Assembly: GCA_021202275.1 (NCBI GenBank)
Contig: JAJQDI010000009.1
Location: 472,004-536,003 of the forward strand
Length of the DNA: 64,000 nt
Direction of reading: 5' to 3'
Origin: Bacteroides sp.
Lineage (GTDB): Bacteria > Bacteroidota > Bacteroidia > Bacteroidales > Bacteroidaceae
Below the pieces are notes generated by a model. That model had not been told where the DNA came from. It was given only the letters and a program-made list of their open reading frames with translations, and did no database searches. Made by a program: the position numbers and the translations under genes. This document shows, in pieces, positions 26,734 through 36,189 of this stretch. Position 1 is the stretch's first letter. Every line of letters begins with the position of its first letter.

Positions 26734-27783
26734 ATGGCTAAGAAGAAACAACCCAAACGTACGAAACGCCAGACACCACGACGAAAAACCAGACGTGGAA
26801 AAACACCTGTTTTTCGCCGGATAGGTATTGTTTTTCTGTGCATATTCTTAGTATGGCTCATCGCGGCAGGTATATTCTGCTATATATATCCGGAGTATCC
26901 CCGGAAATGGAAAGAGCAGCTGAGGGAACTGGCTCATGCGGAAAGTACTACGACCTCTTCCCTGCCCTCTTCTGCGGAAACCCATTCTTCCGAAACATCT
27001 TTCCCTGAAACATCTTCTCCGGATAGCAGGCAGAGGGAACGTCCTGTAAACGACAAACCACCGGGAAAAGGAAATTATAGTTGGCCGGCAGAGGGCTACA
27101 AAGAGCTGGAGATTACTTACCTGCGACAGACACGCCGCGAACAGGTGATCAGACATACAGGATTCACCGTTTCTTACAATGAGCACTGGCGACTTCCCAA
27201 CTGGGTTGGCTATGAACTGACGCGGGAAAAGACCGGCGGAAAGGCCAAGCGTCAATCACGTTTTCTGAAAGATCCGCATGTGAAGGGTATTTGCGCCATA
27301 CACGGAGATTATACCAAAAGCGGGTATGACCGGGGACACATGGCAGCGGCGGCGGATATGGCCTGGAGTGAACAGGCGATGAAGGAGTCTTTCTATCTGA
27401 GTAATGTCTGTCCGCAACATCCGGATCTCAATCGGCGCAAATGGAAAGAACTGGAGGATAAGGTGCGTGACTGGGCTGTAGCAGACAGTGCCATCGTCAT
27501 TGTCTGTGGACCTGTGGTGGCAGACCGTTGTGAGACCATCGGAAAGAACACGGTCTCTGTTCCTTACCAGTTCTTCAAAGTGATCCTCTCTCCTTACACG
27601 GATCCTCCCCGCGCCATCGGCTTCCTTTTCGATAACCAGCGTGCAACGGGAGATCTGATCAACTATGCCGTGACGGTAGACAGTGTGGAGCGGGTAACGG
27701 GACTGAATTTCTTTTCTACTCTTCCGGATGAGATCGAAGAACTGGTAGAGACAATGCTGGATCCGACGGCGTGGGGAATATAA
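26734..27783 (+). CDS. membrane-anchored DNA/RNA non-specific endonuclease
   Basis: 349 residues from ATG 26734 (an in-frame ATG at 26671 is less likely). Order: basic N-terminus, one membrane helix (residues 30-50, IGIVFLCIFLVWLIAAGIF), a serine/threonine-rich linker, then a DNA/RNA non-specific endonuclease (NUC1) domain with the signature DRGHMAAAADM; H in DRGH is the expected catalytic histidine and N in SNVCPQ a metal-site residue. It is probably turned to the periplasm. It sits between the repressor and the efflux operon. It may serve as a host or island nuclease; nothing ties it to tail function. Confidence 0.85.
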   Translation: MAKKKQPKRTKRQTPRRKTRRGKTPVFRRIGIVFLCIFLVWLIAAGIFCYIYPEYPRKWKEQLRELAHAESTTTSSLPSSAETHSSETSFPETSSPDSRQRERPVNDKPPGKGNYSWPAEGYKELEITYLRQTRREQVIRHTGFTVSYNEHWRLPNWVGYELTREKTGGKAKRQSRFLKDPHVKGICAIHGDYTKSGYDRGHMAAAADMAWSEQAMKESFYLSNVCPQHPDLNRRKWKELEDKVRDWAVADSAIVIVCGPVVADRCETIGKNTVSVPYQFFKVILSPYTDPPRAIGFLFDNQRATGDLINYAVTVDSVERVTGLNFFSTLPDEIEELVETMLDPTAWGI

Positions 27784-27829
27784 AGAGATTTACGATTGGA
27801 CAATTTACGATTTACGATTACTCCCTGCG

Positions 27830-28190
27830 GTCATGACCCTTATCTGACAAATAATACTGAGGAACGTTGGAAAGACAAATAGACTAAAGTAATTATTCAC
27901 TTGTAAAGACGCAAAGAGATTTACGATTTAATGAACCAACGGTCGACGAAGTCAACCAACGGTCAGCGAAGTTAATTACAATTTACGATTGAAATTACAG
28001 AAAGAATATGTTTGTAAATCCCTATGCGTAACATTTTATATCCAAACATACGAGACGCATACTTGCGTCTCCGCGATACACGTCCCATTTTATAAGATAT
28101 GTCCTGGCAATGTATAAATTCATTTTCTTCTTTTTCAGAAAAAAGAACATAGGAAGAAAAATAAAATGTATAGAATGACATCTATCTACA
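27830..28190 (+). repeat. dispersed intergenic repeat, copy 2
   Basis: Includes GGTCATGACC, GAACGTTGGA, repeated CCAACGGTC, a GAAATTACAGAAAGAATATG phrase and the palindromic GAGACGCATACTTGCGTCTC core. It is the reverse-complement partner of 2410-2700 and parallel to 51965-52140. AACTTATAACTT repeats follow at 28215-28250. No gene is supported. Confidence 0.7.
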
Positions 28191-28330
28191 AGTGGTAAAT
28201 CATGAGTAAGAAGTGAAAACTTATAACCCACAACTTATAACTTAAAACTCCCTTTCGTTCTTCTGTCTGATAAAAAGAAAACGTGTCAAATGGAATAAAG
28301 AGCCATTTCAATCGTACATCGTAACTATTT

Positions 28331-29449
28331 TTAGTTTCTCTTTCTGTAACTCACCACCGCCCAGATATTTGAAATTACAGCGAAAGCGATCAGTACCAGG
28401 AAATCGGTATACATATTGGTCAGGGTACTGCCTTTGAAGAATATATTTCTCATGACCTGGATGAAATAGCGCAACGGATTGATCAGAGTGATCTTCTGCG
28501 CCCACTCAGGCATACTGCTGATGGGAGTGAATATGCCACTCATCAGGATGAAAATGATCATGAAGAAAAACATGATGAACATGGCCTGCTGCATGCTGTC
28601 GGAATAGTTGGAGATCACAATGCCAAATCCGGACAGTGCGATCACGTAGATAATGAAACCAACATACATCGTGAACAGACTACCTGCCGGAACAATCCCG
28701 TAGAGAAGCCAGGCAATCAACATACTCAGGTTGAAGACAATGAAGCCCATGATCCAGTAGGGAATGAGTTTGGCCAGGATAAAGGTCATTTTCCCTACGG
28801 GGGTTACGTTGATCTGCTCTATGGTTCCTATCTCCTTTTCCATGACGACGTTCAGTGCCGGCAGGAAGCCCCCGAACAGCGTGAGTAATATCACCATAAA
28901 AGCCGGGACCATGAATTTTTTATAGTCTAAGTTGGGATTGTAGAGGATCCGGGGTATGATATCCAATTCGACCCGCCGGGCTGTCACCTGATAAGCCCCC
29001 CCCTTCTCGCTTTGCAACTCCTGCGTAAAGGACTGGGTGACCATAGAGAGATAGGAACTACCCAGCAATCCCCTGGTACCGTTTACGGTATTGGCTGATA
29101 TAAGAACCCCGGCATATCCATCCTTCGTGAGGTCTCTCTCAAAATAGCGGGGTATTTCGAGTATGATGTCCGCGCTTCCTTTCTCTATATACTGCATGGC
29201 CTGGTTGTAGGACTGTGCATCGGCTTGCAAAAGGAAATAACCGGAAGAAACAGCTTTTTGCACCAACCGTTGGGAATAGGTCGTATGATCGTGATCCACT
29301 ACCACTATATTTACATCTTTCACCGTCAGGTCTGCCGCCCAGGGGAGCAACAACAACGTGATACAAGGCATCAGGAACACAAGCCGGGGCATGAACGGAT
29401 TGCGTATAAACTGTTTGAATTCCTTCTCTAAAAGATATTTCAGTGTCAT
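28331..29449 (-). CDS. ABC-2 type transporter permease (second)
   Basis: 372 residues. N-terminal membrane segment, a large periplasmic domain (about 45-170), then a cluster of five or six membrane helices (FMVILLTLFGG, IPYWIMGFIVFNLSML, ALSGFGIVISNY, FIMFFFMIIFILMSGIF). This is the ABC-2/YhhJ-like permease of a macrolide- or lipid-type exporter. It shares 4 bp with the upstream permease, so it is in one operon. Confidence 0.85.
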   Translation of the reverse strand: MTLKYLLEKEFKQFIRNPFMPRLVFLMPCITLLLLPWAADLTVKDVNIVVVDHDHTTYSQRLVQKAVSSGYFLLQADAQSYNQAMQYIEKGSADIILEIPRYFERDLTKDGYAGVLISANTVNGTRGLLGSSYLSMVTQSFTQELQSEKGGAYQVTARRVELDIIPRILYNPNLDYKKFMVPAFMVILLTLFGGFLPALNVVMEKEIGTIEQINVTPVGKMTFILAKLIPYWIMGFIVFNLSMLIAWLLYGIVPAGSLFTMYVGFIIYVIALSGFGIVISNYSDSMQQAMFIMFFFMIIFILMSGIFTPISSMPEWAQKITLINPLRYFIQVMRNIFFKGSTLTNMYTDFLVLIAFAVISNIWAVVSYRKRN

Positions 29450-30558
29450 TCCAGTCGATTTTTAAATTTTGACAGACTTACTCCGATCAATACAACGGCC
29501 ATCAGGCAGAGTATGCCCAGTTCTTTCCAGGCATAGCTGATGGACAGCCCTTCGATCATGATCTTTTTGATAGCGGCAATGTACCACCGGGCCGGAATGA
29601 GGATGGAAAACCATTGCAGGAAAGCAGGCATGTTCTCTACGGGAAAGATCATTCCGGACAAGGCCATGGTAGGCAACATAAGTGCCATACCGGAAAACAA
29701 CATGGCAACGACCTGCTGGTTGACTAAAGAAGAGATCAGCAACCCCAGAGAGAGGGCTGTGAATATATAGGCCAGTGAGAGGACAGAGAGCCAGAAAAGA
29801 CTACCGGCAACGGGGACTTTCAGCAAGTAGACAGACAGCAACAGGATGGTGACTAAGTTGAATGAAGAAATCAGGAAATAGGGTACTACCTTGGCTAAGA
29901 TGATACTGATGGGCCTGGCCGGCGCCACCAGGAGAATTTCCATAGTGCCCCGCTCCTTCTCCCGTACAATGGAGATAGAGGTCATCATGGCACAGATCAG
30001 CATCAGGATCAACCCCATCACCCCCGGCACAAAATTGTAGGCACTTTTCATCTGTGGGTTGTAGAGTAACTTCACCACAGGGATGATGGCAAAGGATGCC
30101 CGGTTCTGTGTAGAAGAAAGAAGTTCCTGCTGATATACGGCCAGTATACTGCTTGTATAGCTGGAAATGGTAGATGCCGTATTGGGTTCGCTACCGTCTA
30201 TAATGAGTTGCACGGAAGCCTTTCCCGTATGCAGCAGATTTTCCTGAAAGCGTTCCTGGAAAAACAGAACCAGATCTGCCTTGTTTTCTTTGAACAACAC
30301 ATCTATCTGCCGCGGATCCCGAACGAGATCTACAAAATGATAGTAAGAGTTTGCCGCGAAACGTTCGGTAATCTGACGGGTGAGTTCGTCCTGAGTAGGG
30401 GCATACACTGCTATCCGTATGTTGCTGACTTCCGTGGTAATAGCAAAACCGAACAGGATGATGAGCACCACTGGCATCACCAGCAGAATGAGCATGGTGC
30501 GCCGGTCACGGAATATATGGTAGAACTCCTTCTTTACAAAAGAAAAAAATTGTTTCAT
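29446..30558 (-). CDS. ABC-2 type transporter permease (first)
   Basis: 370 residues with the same layout: N-terminal helix (RTMLILLVMPVVLIILFGFA), periplasmic region, then helices near 180-370 and the loop MTSISIVREKERGTMEILLV typical of ABC-2 permeases. With the next gene it forms the membrane channel, energised by the two ATPases upstream. Confidence 0.85.
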   Translation of the reverse strand: MKQFFSFVKKEFYHIFRDRRTMLILLVMPVVLIILFGFAITTEVSNIRIAVYAPTQDELTRQITERFAANSYYHFVDLVRDPRQIDVLFKENKADLVLFFQERFQENLLHTGKASVQLIIDGSEPNTASTISSYTSSILAVYQQELLSSTQNRASFAIIPVVKLLYNPQMKSAYNFVPGVMGLILMLICAMMTSISIVREKERGTMEILLVAPARPISIILAKVVPYFLISSFNLVTILLLSVYLLKVPVAGSLFWLSVLSLAYIFTALSLGLLISSLVNQQVVAMLFSGMALMLPTMALSGMIFPVENMPAFLQWFSILIPARWYIAAIKKIMIEGLSISYAWKELGILCLMAVVLIGVSLSKFKNRLE

Positions 30559-30688
30559 AAAGCAATTTACGATTTACAGAATTACGATTTACGATTGATA
30601 TTACTTTATCTACATATTCATATAGAATTTCTACACACTACGGATCTGCAATCAAGAATACTACGTATGATCCCAACCGTAAATCCTT

Positions 30689-31432
30689 TCATTCCGAACG
30701 TTGCGCCTTACGGGCAAGCTGGGTAAACACCTCATCCATACTCCTGGCATGGAACTGCGACTTCAGGTTCTGAGGAGAGTCGAGTGCATCTATTCTGCCA
30801 TCGACCATAATGGATACCCGGTTGCAATATTCCGCCTCATCCATATAATGCGTGGTAACAAAGACCGTGATCCCGCGCTCCACGGCATCGTAGATCAGTT
30901 CCCAGAACTGGCGACGGGTGGCAGGGTCTACCCCACCGGTAGGTTCATCGAGAAATACGATCTTCGGCTCATGAAAAATGGCTACTGAGAAGGCCAGTTT
31001 CTGTTTCCACCCCAGAGGGAGCGACCGGACCAGGGTCTGTCGTTCCGATTCAAAATGGAGGGTTTTGAGCAGCCTGTCTGCACCTTCGGCGATCTGCTTG
31101 TCACTCAATCCGTATATCCCTCCAAACAGTCGTATATTCTCCCAGACCTTCAGGTCTTCGTACAGAGAGAACTTCTGGCTCATGTAGCCGATGTTTTTCT
31201 TGATCTGCTCCTGTTGGTTGGTTATATCGAAACCAGCCACCTTTCCTTTACCGCTCGTAGGTTTGCTCAGTCCGCACAGCATACGCATGGCGGTGGTCTT
31301 CCCTGCTCCATTGGCCCCCAGGAAACCAAAGATCTCTCCCTTCTTCACATCAAAGGAGATATGATCTACGGCGGTGAAACTACCAAAACGCTTGGTCAGT
31401 CCTTCGGTATATATTACTATTTCTTCATCCAT
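30689..31432 (-). CDS. ABC transporter ATPase (second)
   Basis: 247 residues from ATG 31432, overlapping the end of the first ATPase by 8 bp; the longer frame to 31462 is unlikely. Walker A GANGAGKTT, Q-loop MSQKFSLYEDL, Walker B VFLDEPTGG with GVDPATRR downstream and the switch H in VTTHYMDEAE. The signature motif region RSLPLGWKQKLAFSVA is near normal. Export ATPase of the ABC-2/YbhF type. Confidence 0.85.
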   Translation of the reverse strand: MDEEIVIYTEGLTKRFGSFTAVDHISFDVKKGEIFGFLGANGAGKTTAMRMLCGLSKPTSGKGKVAGFDITNQQEQIKKNIGYMSQKFSLYEDLKVWENIRLFGGIYGLSDKQIAEGADRLLKTLHFESERQTLVRSLPLGWKQKLAFSVAIFHEPKIVFLDEPTGGVDPATRRQFWELIYDAVERGITVFVTTHYMDEAEYCNRVSIMVDGRIDALDSPQNLKSQFHARSMDEVFTQLARKAQRSE

Positions 31433-32339
31433 ATGATTTGCCTGCAAGTAACATAAAGGCATCCTCTATGCCGGGTTGTATCGGAGAGACAACAGCGTCG
31501 GTGAATCCGGCTCCGACCAGCTTTTCTTTCAGTTGCTCCGGAGTGAAGTCTTTCTCTACCGTAATGTGGTGCACTTCGCCAAAGGCAAAGGCTGTTTTTA
31601 CCTGCCGGATCTGACGCAGCTCTTTGAGCAATTGCGGCATCCGGCTGGCTTTCACCGCCCAGATGGTTTCCTGGTAACTGGCCACTATACCTTTCGGAGT
31701 ATCGGTTTGCAGGAATTGTCCACCGTCCATCAGAGCGATCCGATCGCACAGGCTCGCCTCATCCATATACGGAGTAGAGACCAGAATGGCTATTCCCTGC
31801 TGTTTCAGTCGCGCCAGCATGTCCCAGAACTCTTTGCGCGAAACCGGATCTACCCCTGTAGTAGGCTCATCCAGGAACAGTATTTCCGGTTTATGGATCA
31901 GGGCGCAGCAGAGTGCCAGTTTCTGTTTCATCCCTCCGGAAAGGGCTCCGGCTTTCCGTTTTTTGAAAGGCTCGATCTGCACATAGATCTCCTTGATCAG
32001 GTCGTAATTTTCCCGGACCGTAGTATGAAAGAGCGTTGCGAAAAAGTCCAGATTCTCCTCCACCGTCAGGTCCTGATAGAGAGAAAATCGTCCGGGCATA
32101 TAGCCTACTTTGGAGCGAATGGCTTTGTAGTCCTTCACCACATCCAGTCCGGCCACTTGGGCCGTCCCTTTATCGGCCAGGATCAGCGTAGTGAGGATAC
32201 GGAACAGGGTGGTTTTCCCGGCACCATCAGGGCCTATGATCCCAAACAGTTCGCCCGCACCCACTTCCAGGCTGATGCCTTTCAGGGTAACCAGCTTTCC
32301 GTAACTTTTCTCCAGCCCCTGCGCATGTATGGCTGCCAT
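31425..32339 (-). CDS. ABC transporter ATPase (first)
   Basis: 304 residues. Walker A GPDGAGKTT, Q-loop region MPGRFSLYQDLTVEEN, signature ALSGGMKQKLALCC, Walker B EILFLDEPTTGVDP; the H of the usual switch is replaced in context by STPYMDEAS. C-terminal extension typical of YbhF-type exporters (about 210-304). Placed directly after the HlyD gene (1 bp gap). Confidence 0.85.
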   Translation of the reverse strand: MAAIHAQGLEKSYGKLVTLKGISLEVGAGELFGIIGPDGAGKTTLFRILTTLILADKGTAQVAGLDVVKDYKAIRSKVGYMPGRFSLYQDLTVEENLDFFATLFHTTVRENYDLIKEIYVQIEPFKKRKAGALSGGMKQKLALCCALIHKPEILFLDEPTTGVDPVSRKEFWDMLARLKQQGIAILVSTPYMDEASLCDRIALMDGGQFLQTDTPKGIVASYQETIWAVKASRMPQLLKELRQIRQVKTAFAFGEVHHITVEKDFTPEQLKEKLVGAGFTDAVVSPIQPGIEDAFMLLAGKSYG

Positions 32340-32340
32340 C

Positions 32341-33240
32341 TTATTTGAAGTTTATATCGCCATACATACCAATCTTGATATATCCGTCGTTGGCGACGGC
32401 GATCTTGACCGCGTATACCAGATTGGCCCGCTCGTCTTTGGTCTGTATGGTTTTAGGAGTGAATTCGGCCTGGTCCGAGATCCAGGTGACTTCACCGGTG
32501 TATTCTCTGGATCCCTTATCTCCGAAATCGGTATACACTTTCGCCTGTTGCCCGATCTGCAATTGAGAAAGCTGACCGGAGGTGATATAGGCACGCAGGA
32601 TCATATGATCGGTATCCGCTATTTTGAACAGCGGCATGCCTGTGGAAGTGATCTCTCCCGGCTCGGCATATTTGACCAGCACAGTGCCGTCAATAGGACT
32701 GGTGATCCTCGATTTCTCTATCTGATCTTCTACCTGCCTGATCTGCATTTCCACCCCTGACTCTTCTTCTGCGATGCTCTGATTGCTGCTTTGCAGAGAT
32801 TCCCGCTGTGCGACTAACTGCCTTTGCAATACGGCGATCTGCGAATTGATATCGTCCAGCTGTTTGGTATTCGCGGCATTCGCGGCAATAAGCCGTTCGA
32901 CACGGTCTCTTTCCCGCTGCTGCGTGGCTATCTGTGACTCTGTGGAGGCTACCTGTTGGGAAATATCCAGCCGGCGGCTGCCTACAGACTGCCCGCTGGC
33001 TCTCAGTTGCAACTTTCTCAGATGCAGTTGCAGGGTATCTATCACTCCGACATCCTGCCCGGCAGATAATTTCTGCCCTTCTTCCAAACTGAGCCATTCG
33101 ATCTTGCCACTGCCTTCCGCAGAGACGATGATCTCTGTAGCTTCGAACGTGCCGGAAGCATCGTATTTGTAGGTGTTCCTGTGGCAGGAAGCTAACAGGG
33201 CCAACACCCCTATACATATTCCTATCTTTCTCATAATCAA
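32341..33240 (-). CDS. HlyD/EmrA-type periplasmic adaptor
   Basis: 299 residues with a lipoprotein signal (ICIGVLALLASC). Barrel-sandwich hybrid parts at about 33-65 and 185-215 flank a helical hairpin of heptad-rich sequence (about 75-175; QVASTESQIATQQRERDR). This protein links the inner-membrane ABC transporter to the TolC-like outer-membrane channel. It overlaps the upstream TolC-like gene by 4 bp. Confidence 0.85.
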   Translation of the reverse strand: MIMRKIGICIGVLALLASCHRNTYKYDASGTFEATEIIVSAEGSGKIEWLSLEEGQKLSAGQDVGVIDTLQLHLRKLQLRASGQSVGSRRLDISQQVASTESQIATQQRERDRVERLIAANAANTKQLDDINSQIAVLQRQLVAQRESLQSSNQSIAEEESGVEMQIRQVEDQIEKSRITSPIDGTVLVKYAEPGEITSTGMPLFKIADTDHMILRAYITSGQLSQLQIGQQAKVYTDFGDKGSREYTGEVTWISDQAEFTPKTIQTKDERANLVYAVKIAVANDGYIKIGMYGDINFK

Positions 33241-34490
33241 TTATTTGTCAGGTTCTTAATTTCATATATAGATTGCAGCATCTCTATCTCATGAAGTGCT
33301 TTGTTGAGGCGGGCGGTCTGCTCGGCATTGAGGTCCCGGATCAGATCAGGTACAGTGATGATACCGTTCTCCAGTTTAGCCTCGGAGGCTCTTACAATAC
33401 TGCGCCGCATCCCGATCATCTCGTCGTCATACGCCATCATCCGTACATACTTCTCAAACTCCGCATTGTATTGGGTCACCTGCAGGGAGTTGTTGAAAAG
33501 AAATGTCTCGCGCTGTATCTCAATGTTTTGTAGGTTCACGTCTATCTTACGCAGATCGTTCCTGTGTGTGTAAAGTGAACCGAATTTCCAGGAAAGATTG
33601 ACACCGCCGATGGCATAGGTATCGAATTTGTTTTCAAACATATTGAGTCCGGGCTTGCCATAGCCTCCCTGAATAAAGAGGCCCAGCTGAGGCATGTAGG
33701 ATGCCTGGATGTTCATGCGCTGTACAGCTGCCTGCTGAGATCTCGCGTCGAACAATGCCAGCTCCGGACGGTGATTGTACTGCTGATCCGGTAAAAAGGG
33801 CGTTGGCTTTATCAACTCCGTATCCGGGCTCAGATCTTCACCGATGAAAGCTGCCAGCATGAGGAGATAAGCCGAACGGTTGGTTTCGAGCTGAATACGA
33901 TTTTGCCGGGCAGACAACTGTTCTACCCGTACGGCATCCAGATCGGAGCCATTGGCCACCCCGTTTTCCTCGGAACTCTTCACTCTTTCGTAATTGACTT
34001 CCAGATCGTTGAGGTAGACCGTATTCAGATCCAGTTGTTCGTCCAGCAACAAGATAGAAAAGAACAGGTTGTTGACACGTTCGCGCAAGGCATACATATC
34101 TACCTCATACTGTGCTTTCTCCACATCGGCCTGAGCTTTTATATTCTCCCGGGAAGCCTTTATATTACCTCCGTCCCAGATCACCTGTGAGGCTTCCGCC
34201 ACTATCTGATACTGATCTTTACTCATGGTAGGGATCTCCACATCGGGTAGTGTGATGGGGATGCGGGTCACCTGAGACTGGTAAGTGGCCTTGCCCGAAA
34301 GACTGAATTGAGGCAGATAGCCTTTCGAGGCATTGCGGAGGTTGTATTCTTCGGTCTGCCCGATGAGTCCGTACTGCCTCACCTGCGGATAATTGGCTTC
34401 CGCTTTGGCATAGCATTCTTCAATGGTGAGCTGACCGTATATACTGCCACCTGCCAAAGTTAAAAAGATAAATAATACTATTTTTTTCAT
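33237..34490 (-). CDS. TolC-like outer-membrane efflux protein
   Basis: 417 residues with signal peptide (MKKIVLFIFLTLAGGSIYG) and two repeats of helical hairpin plus beta-segment typical of TolC (phrases YLPQFSLSGKATYQSQ and YMPQLGLFIQGGYGKPG). It probably forms the trimeric outer-membrane channel of the tripartite exporter whose other parts follow it. Confidence 0.85.
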   Translation of the reverse strand: MKKIVLFIFLTLAGGSIYGQLTIEECYAKAEANYPQVRQYGLIGQTEEYNLRNASKGYLPQFSLSGKATYQSQVTRIPITLPDVEIPTMSKDQYQIVAEASQVIWDGGNIKASRENIKAQADVEKAQYEVDMYALRERVNNLFFSILLLDEQLDLNTVYLNDLEVNYERVKSSEENGVANGSDLDAVRVEQLSARQNRIQLETNRSAYLLMLAAFIGEDLSPDTELIKPTPFLPDQQYNHRPELALFDARSQQAAVQRMNIQASYMPQLGLFIQGGYGKPGLNMFENKFDTYAIGGVNLSWKFGSLYTHRNDLRKIDVNLQNIEIQRETFLFNNSLQVTQYNAEFEKYVRMMAYDDEMIGMRRSIVRASEAKLENGIITVPDLIRDLNAEQTARLNKALHEIEMLQSIYEIKNLTNN

Positions 34491-34496
34491 ACCGTT

Positions 34497-35129
34497 TCAG
34501 GGTCTTAAACTGAGAAGTATAGTGGTGATGATCTCTTCTTTTCTGCGATCTGTCAGACGCTCCATTTTTTCGTCAGACATATTCCAGGCATTAGCCAGCA
34601 AAGGTCGTATCAGGAAAGTAAAGACATTCATAGATATAACGTTGAGTATAAGATCGATGAGTTCTATCTGCCGGATATTCCCTCTGGCGATCTCTTCTTT
34701 CAGATCCGTATATAAAGATCTCAATGTGGTGACAGGCAAATCTCCCATGATCTTTTTTATTTCAGAAATCCGCTGCGGACAACGTGTCAGTTCGTTGAGC
34801 AGGAACAATACCAGATTGGAATTCTGACGGATGATGTCGTAATGGATCCCGATCATACAGGAGAGTTTTTCCCGGAAAGTCTTTCCCTGTGTTTCTATGG
34901 TTATTAATTCAATAAAAAGTCTTTTGAATTTATTCTCAAATATCCGGTTGAATAAATTTTCTTTTGTCCGGAAATAATAATGTACCAGAGCCTGATTGCA
35001 TCCCACCCTTTTGGTAATTTCGGTAGTAGAAGCCATGGAAAAACCCTTCTCAAGAAACAGTTTTTCTGCTTCCTGCAAAATACGTTCTTCCATATTTGCC
35101 TCTTTACTATGTTCATTTTTCATCTCCAT
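34497..35129 (-). CDS. TetR/AcrR-family regulator of efflux operon
   Basis: 210 residues. N-terminal HTH: ILQEAEKLFLEKGFSMASTT then EITKRVGCNQALVHYYFRTK, the TetR signature. Six bp before the TolC-like gene and in the same direction, so it is likely the first gene and the autoregulator of the efflux operon (TetR, TolC, HlyD, two ATPases, two permeases). The ligand cannot be told from sequence. Confidence 0.85.
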   Translation of the reverse strand: MEMKNEHSKEANMEERILQEAEKLFLEKGFSMASTTEITKRVGCNQALVHYYFRTKENLFNRIFENKFKRLFIELITIETQGKTFREKLSCMIGIHYDIIRQNSNLVLFLLNELTRCPQRISEIKKIMGDLPVTTLRSLYTDLKEEIARGNIRQIELIDLILNVISMNVFTFLIRPLLANAWNMSDEKMERLTDRRKEEIITTILLSLRP

Positions 35130-35730
35130 ACTTATTTATATATATTTCATATTCAATATAATAAATCCAGAAATAGGCATACAATGGTCAATCATTACAC
35201 TTATTTAATAACATTATTAAATATGCGAATTAAATACAATTAATTAATATAACCAACAAATGAAGCTTATTTTTGTTTTCTCATCCCTTTTTTATCATTT
35301 GCCTGCTTTCTGTACATTTATTTACTTCCTCTCTATGAGAGAGTAGTGAAAGATCTACATGGAATAGATAAGGTTTACGATCAACTCACCTTACTTGACA
35401 AGGGAATATAACGAAACACACGGTCATTGCCATTCATATAGCAACCATATACCGATAGATGCCCATGTAACCCATTGTCTACAAAATTCTTTTCTACTGT
35501 AGTAAAATCCGGCCTTTCCGAAATGATTTTCCGGTAGATGCCTAAAATAATTGTTTTCTTTTCTATTCTACCTTATATTGATACTACAATACCATCCTTT
35601 TCTTCTTCCTCTTTAAAAGCCTCGAAAAAGGCTCACACCTCTTATTTCTTGTTTTCTATCTCTATCTACCCTCCATTTATTTTATTCTTAAAAATTTACA
35701 TATTCATCCAAAGAGATAAAAAACTTTTTT

Positions 35731-35821
35731 CATGATATCGTCTTAAAGTTTCATCATGACACACTAACTTTTCATCATGAAACAAGCTGTTTGCAGCATC
35801 CAAAAACTTTCCTCACCTTTG
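35731..35821 (+). promoter_or_regulatory. triple-heptamer activator-type promoter C (contractile tail operon)
   Basis: Heptamers CATGATA (35731-35737), CATCATG (35752-35758) and CATCATG (35773-35779) are exactly 21 bp apart. TTTG (35790-35793) ends 21 bp after the start of the last heptamer, then 20 bp, then CACCTTTG (35814-35821). It is almost base for base the mirror of promoter A (both read CATCATGACAC then TAACTTTTCATCATGAAA). The transcript should begin near 35828, giving a leader of about 150 nt. Confidence 0.8.
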
Positions 35822-35981
35822 CCACAGACATTTTCAAAGGGGTTAAATTCTCTTCCGTCATTTTTGGATCTATCGAAGGATGGTACCGACCGAAAGTAGA
35901 AAGAAAGATACGGAAGAGAAGATCCCAGCAAAAAGATCCCGAAAATTGAAATAATAAAATCTAACATTTAAACAATAATGT

Positions 35982-36182
35982 ATGAAAAAAGAGAAGAACA
36001 CTCCCGGTAGTGAAAAATCTGTTCCGGAACCGGCTTTTCTGAAGCAATACCGGACTTGTTATCCACGGACCAGAAGGCTCTACATGACCAGTGACCGAAT
36101 GATCTTTCCGGATGATCTGCAAGCTGCGGTGGCCCACCAGAAAGGTCTGAAAAAAGGAAAACTAACCATTTATTTAAAATAA
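35982..36182 (+). CDS. small hypothetical protein, first gene of contractile tail operon
   Basis: 66 residues, basic, proline-rich N-terminus, ending KKGKLTIYLK. No domain is recognised. Seven bp before the sheath gene and first after promoter C. It may be a head-side or tail-completion component. Confidence 0.55.
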   Translation: MKKEKNTPGSEKSVPEPAFLKQYRTCYPRTRRLYMTSDRMIFPDDLQAAVAHQKGLKKGKLTIYLK

Positions 36183-36189
36183 TTTTTTT

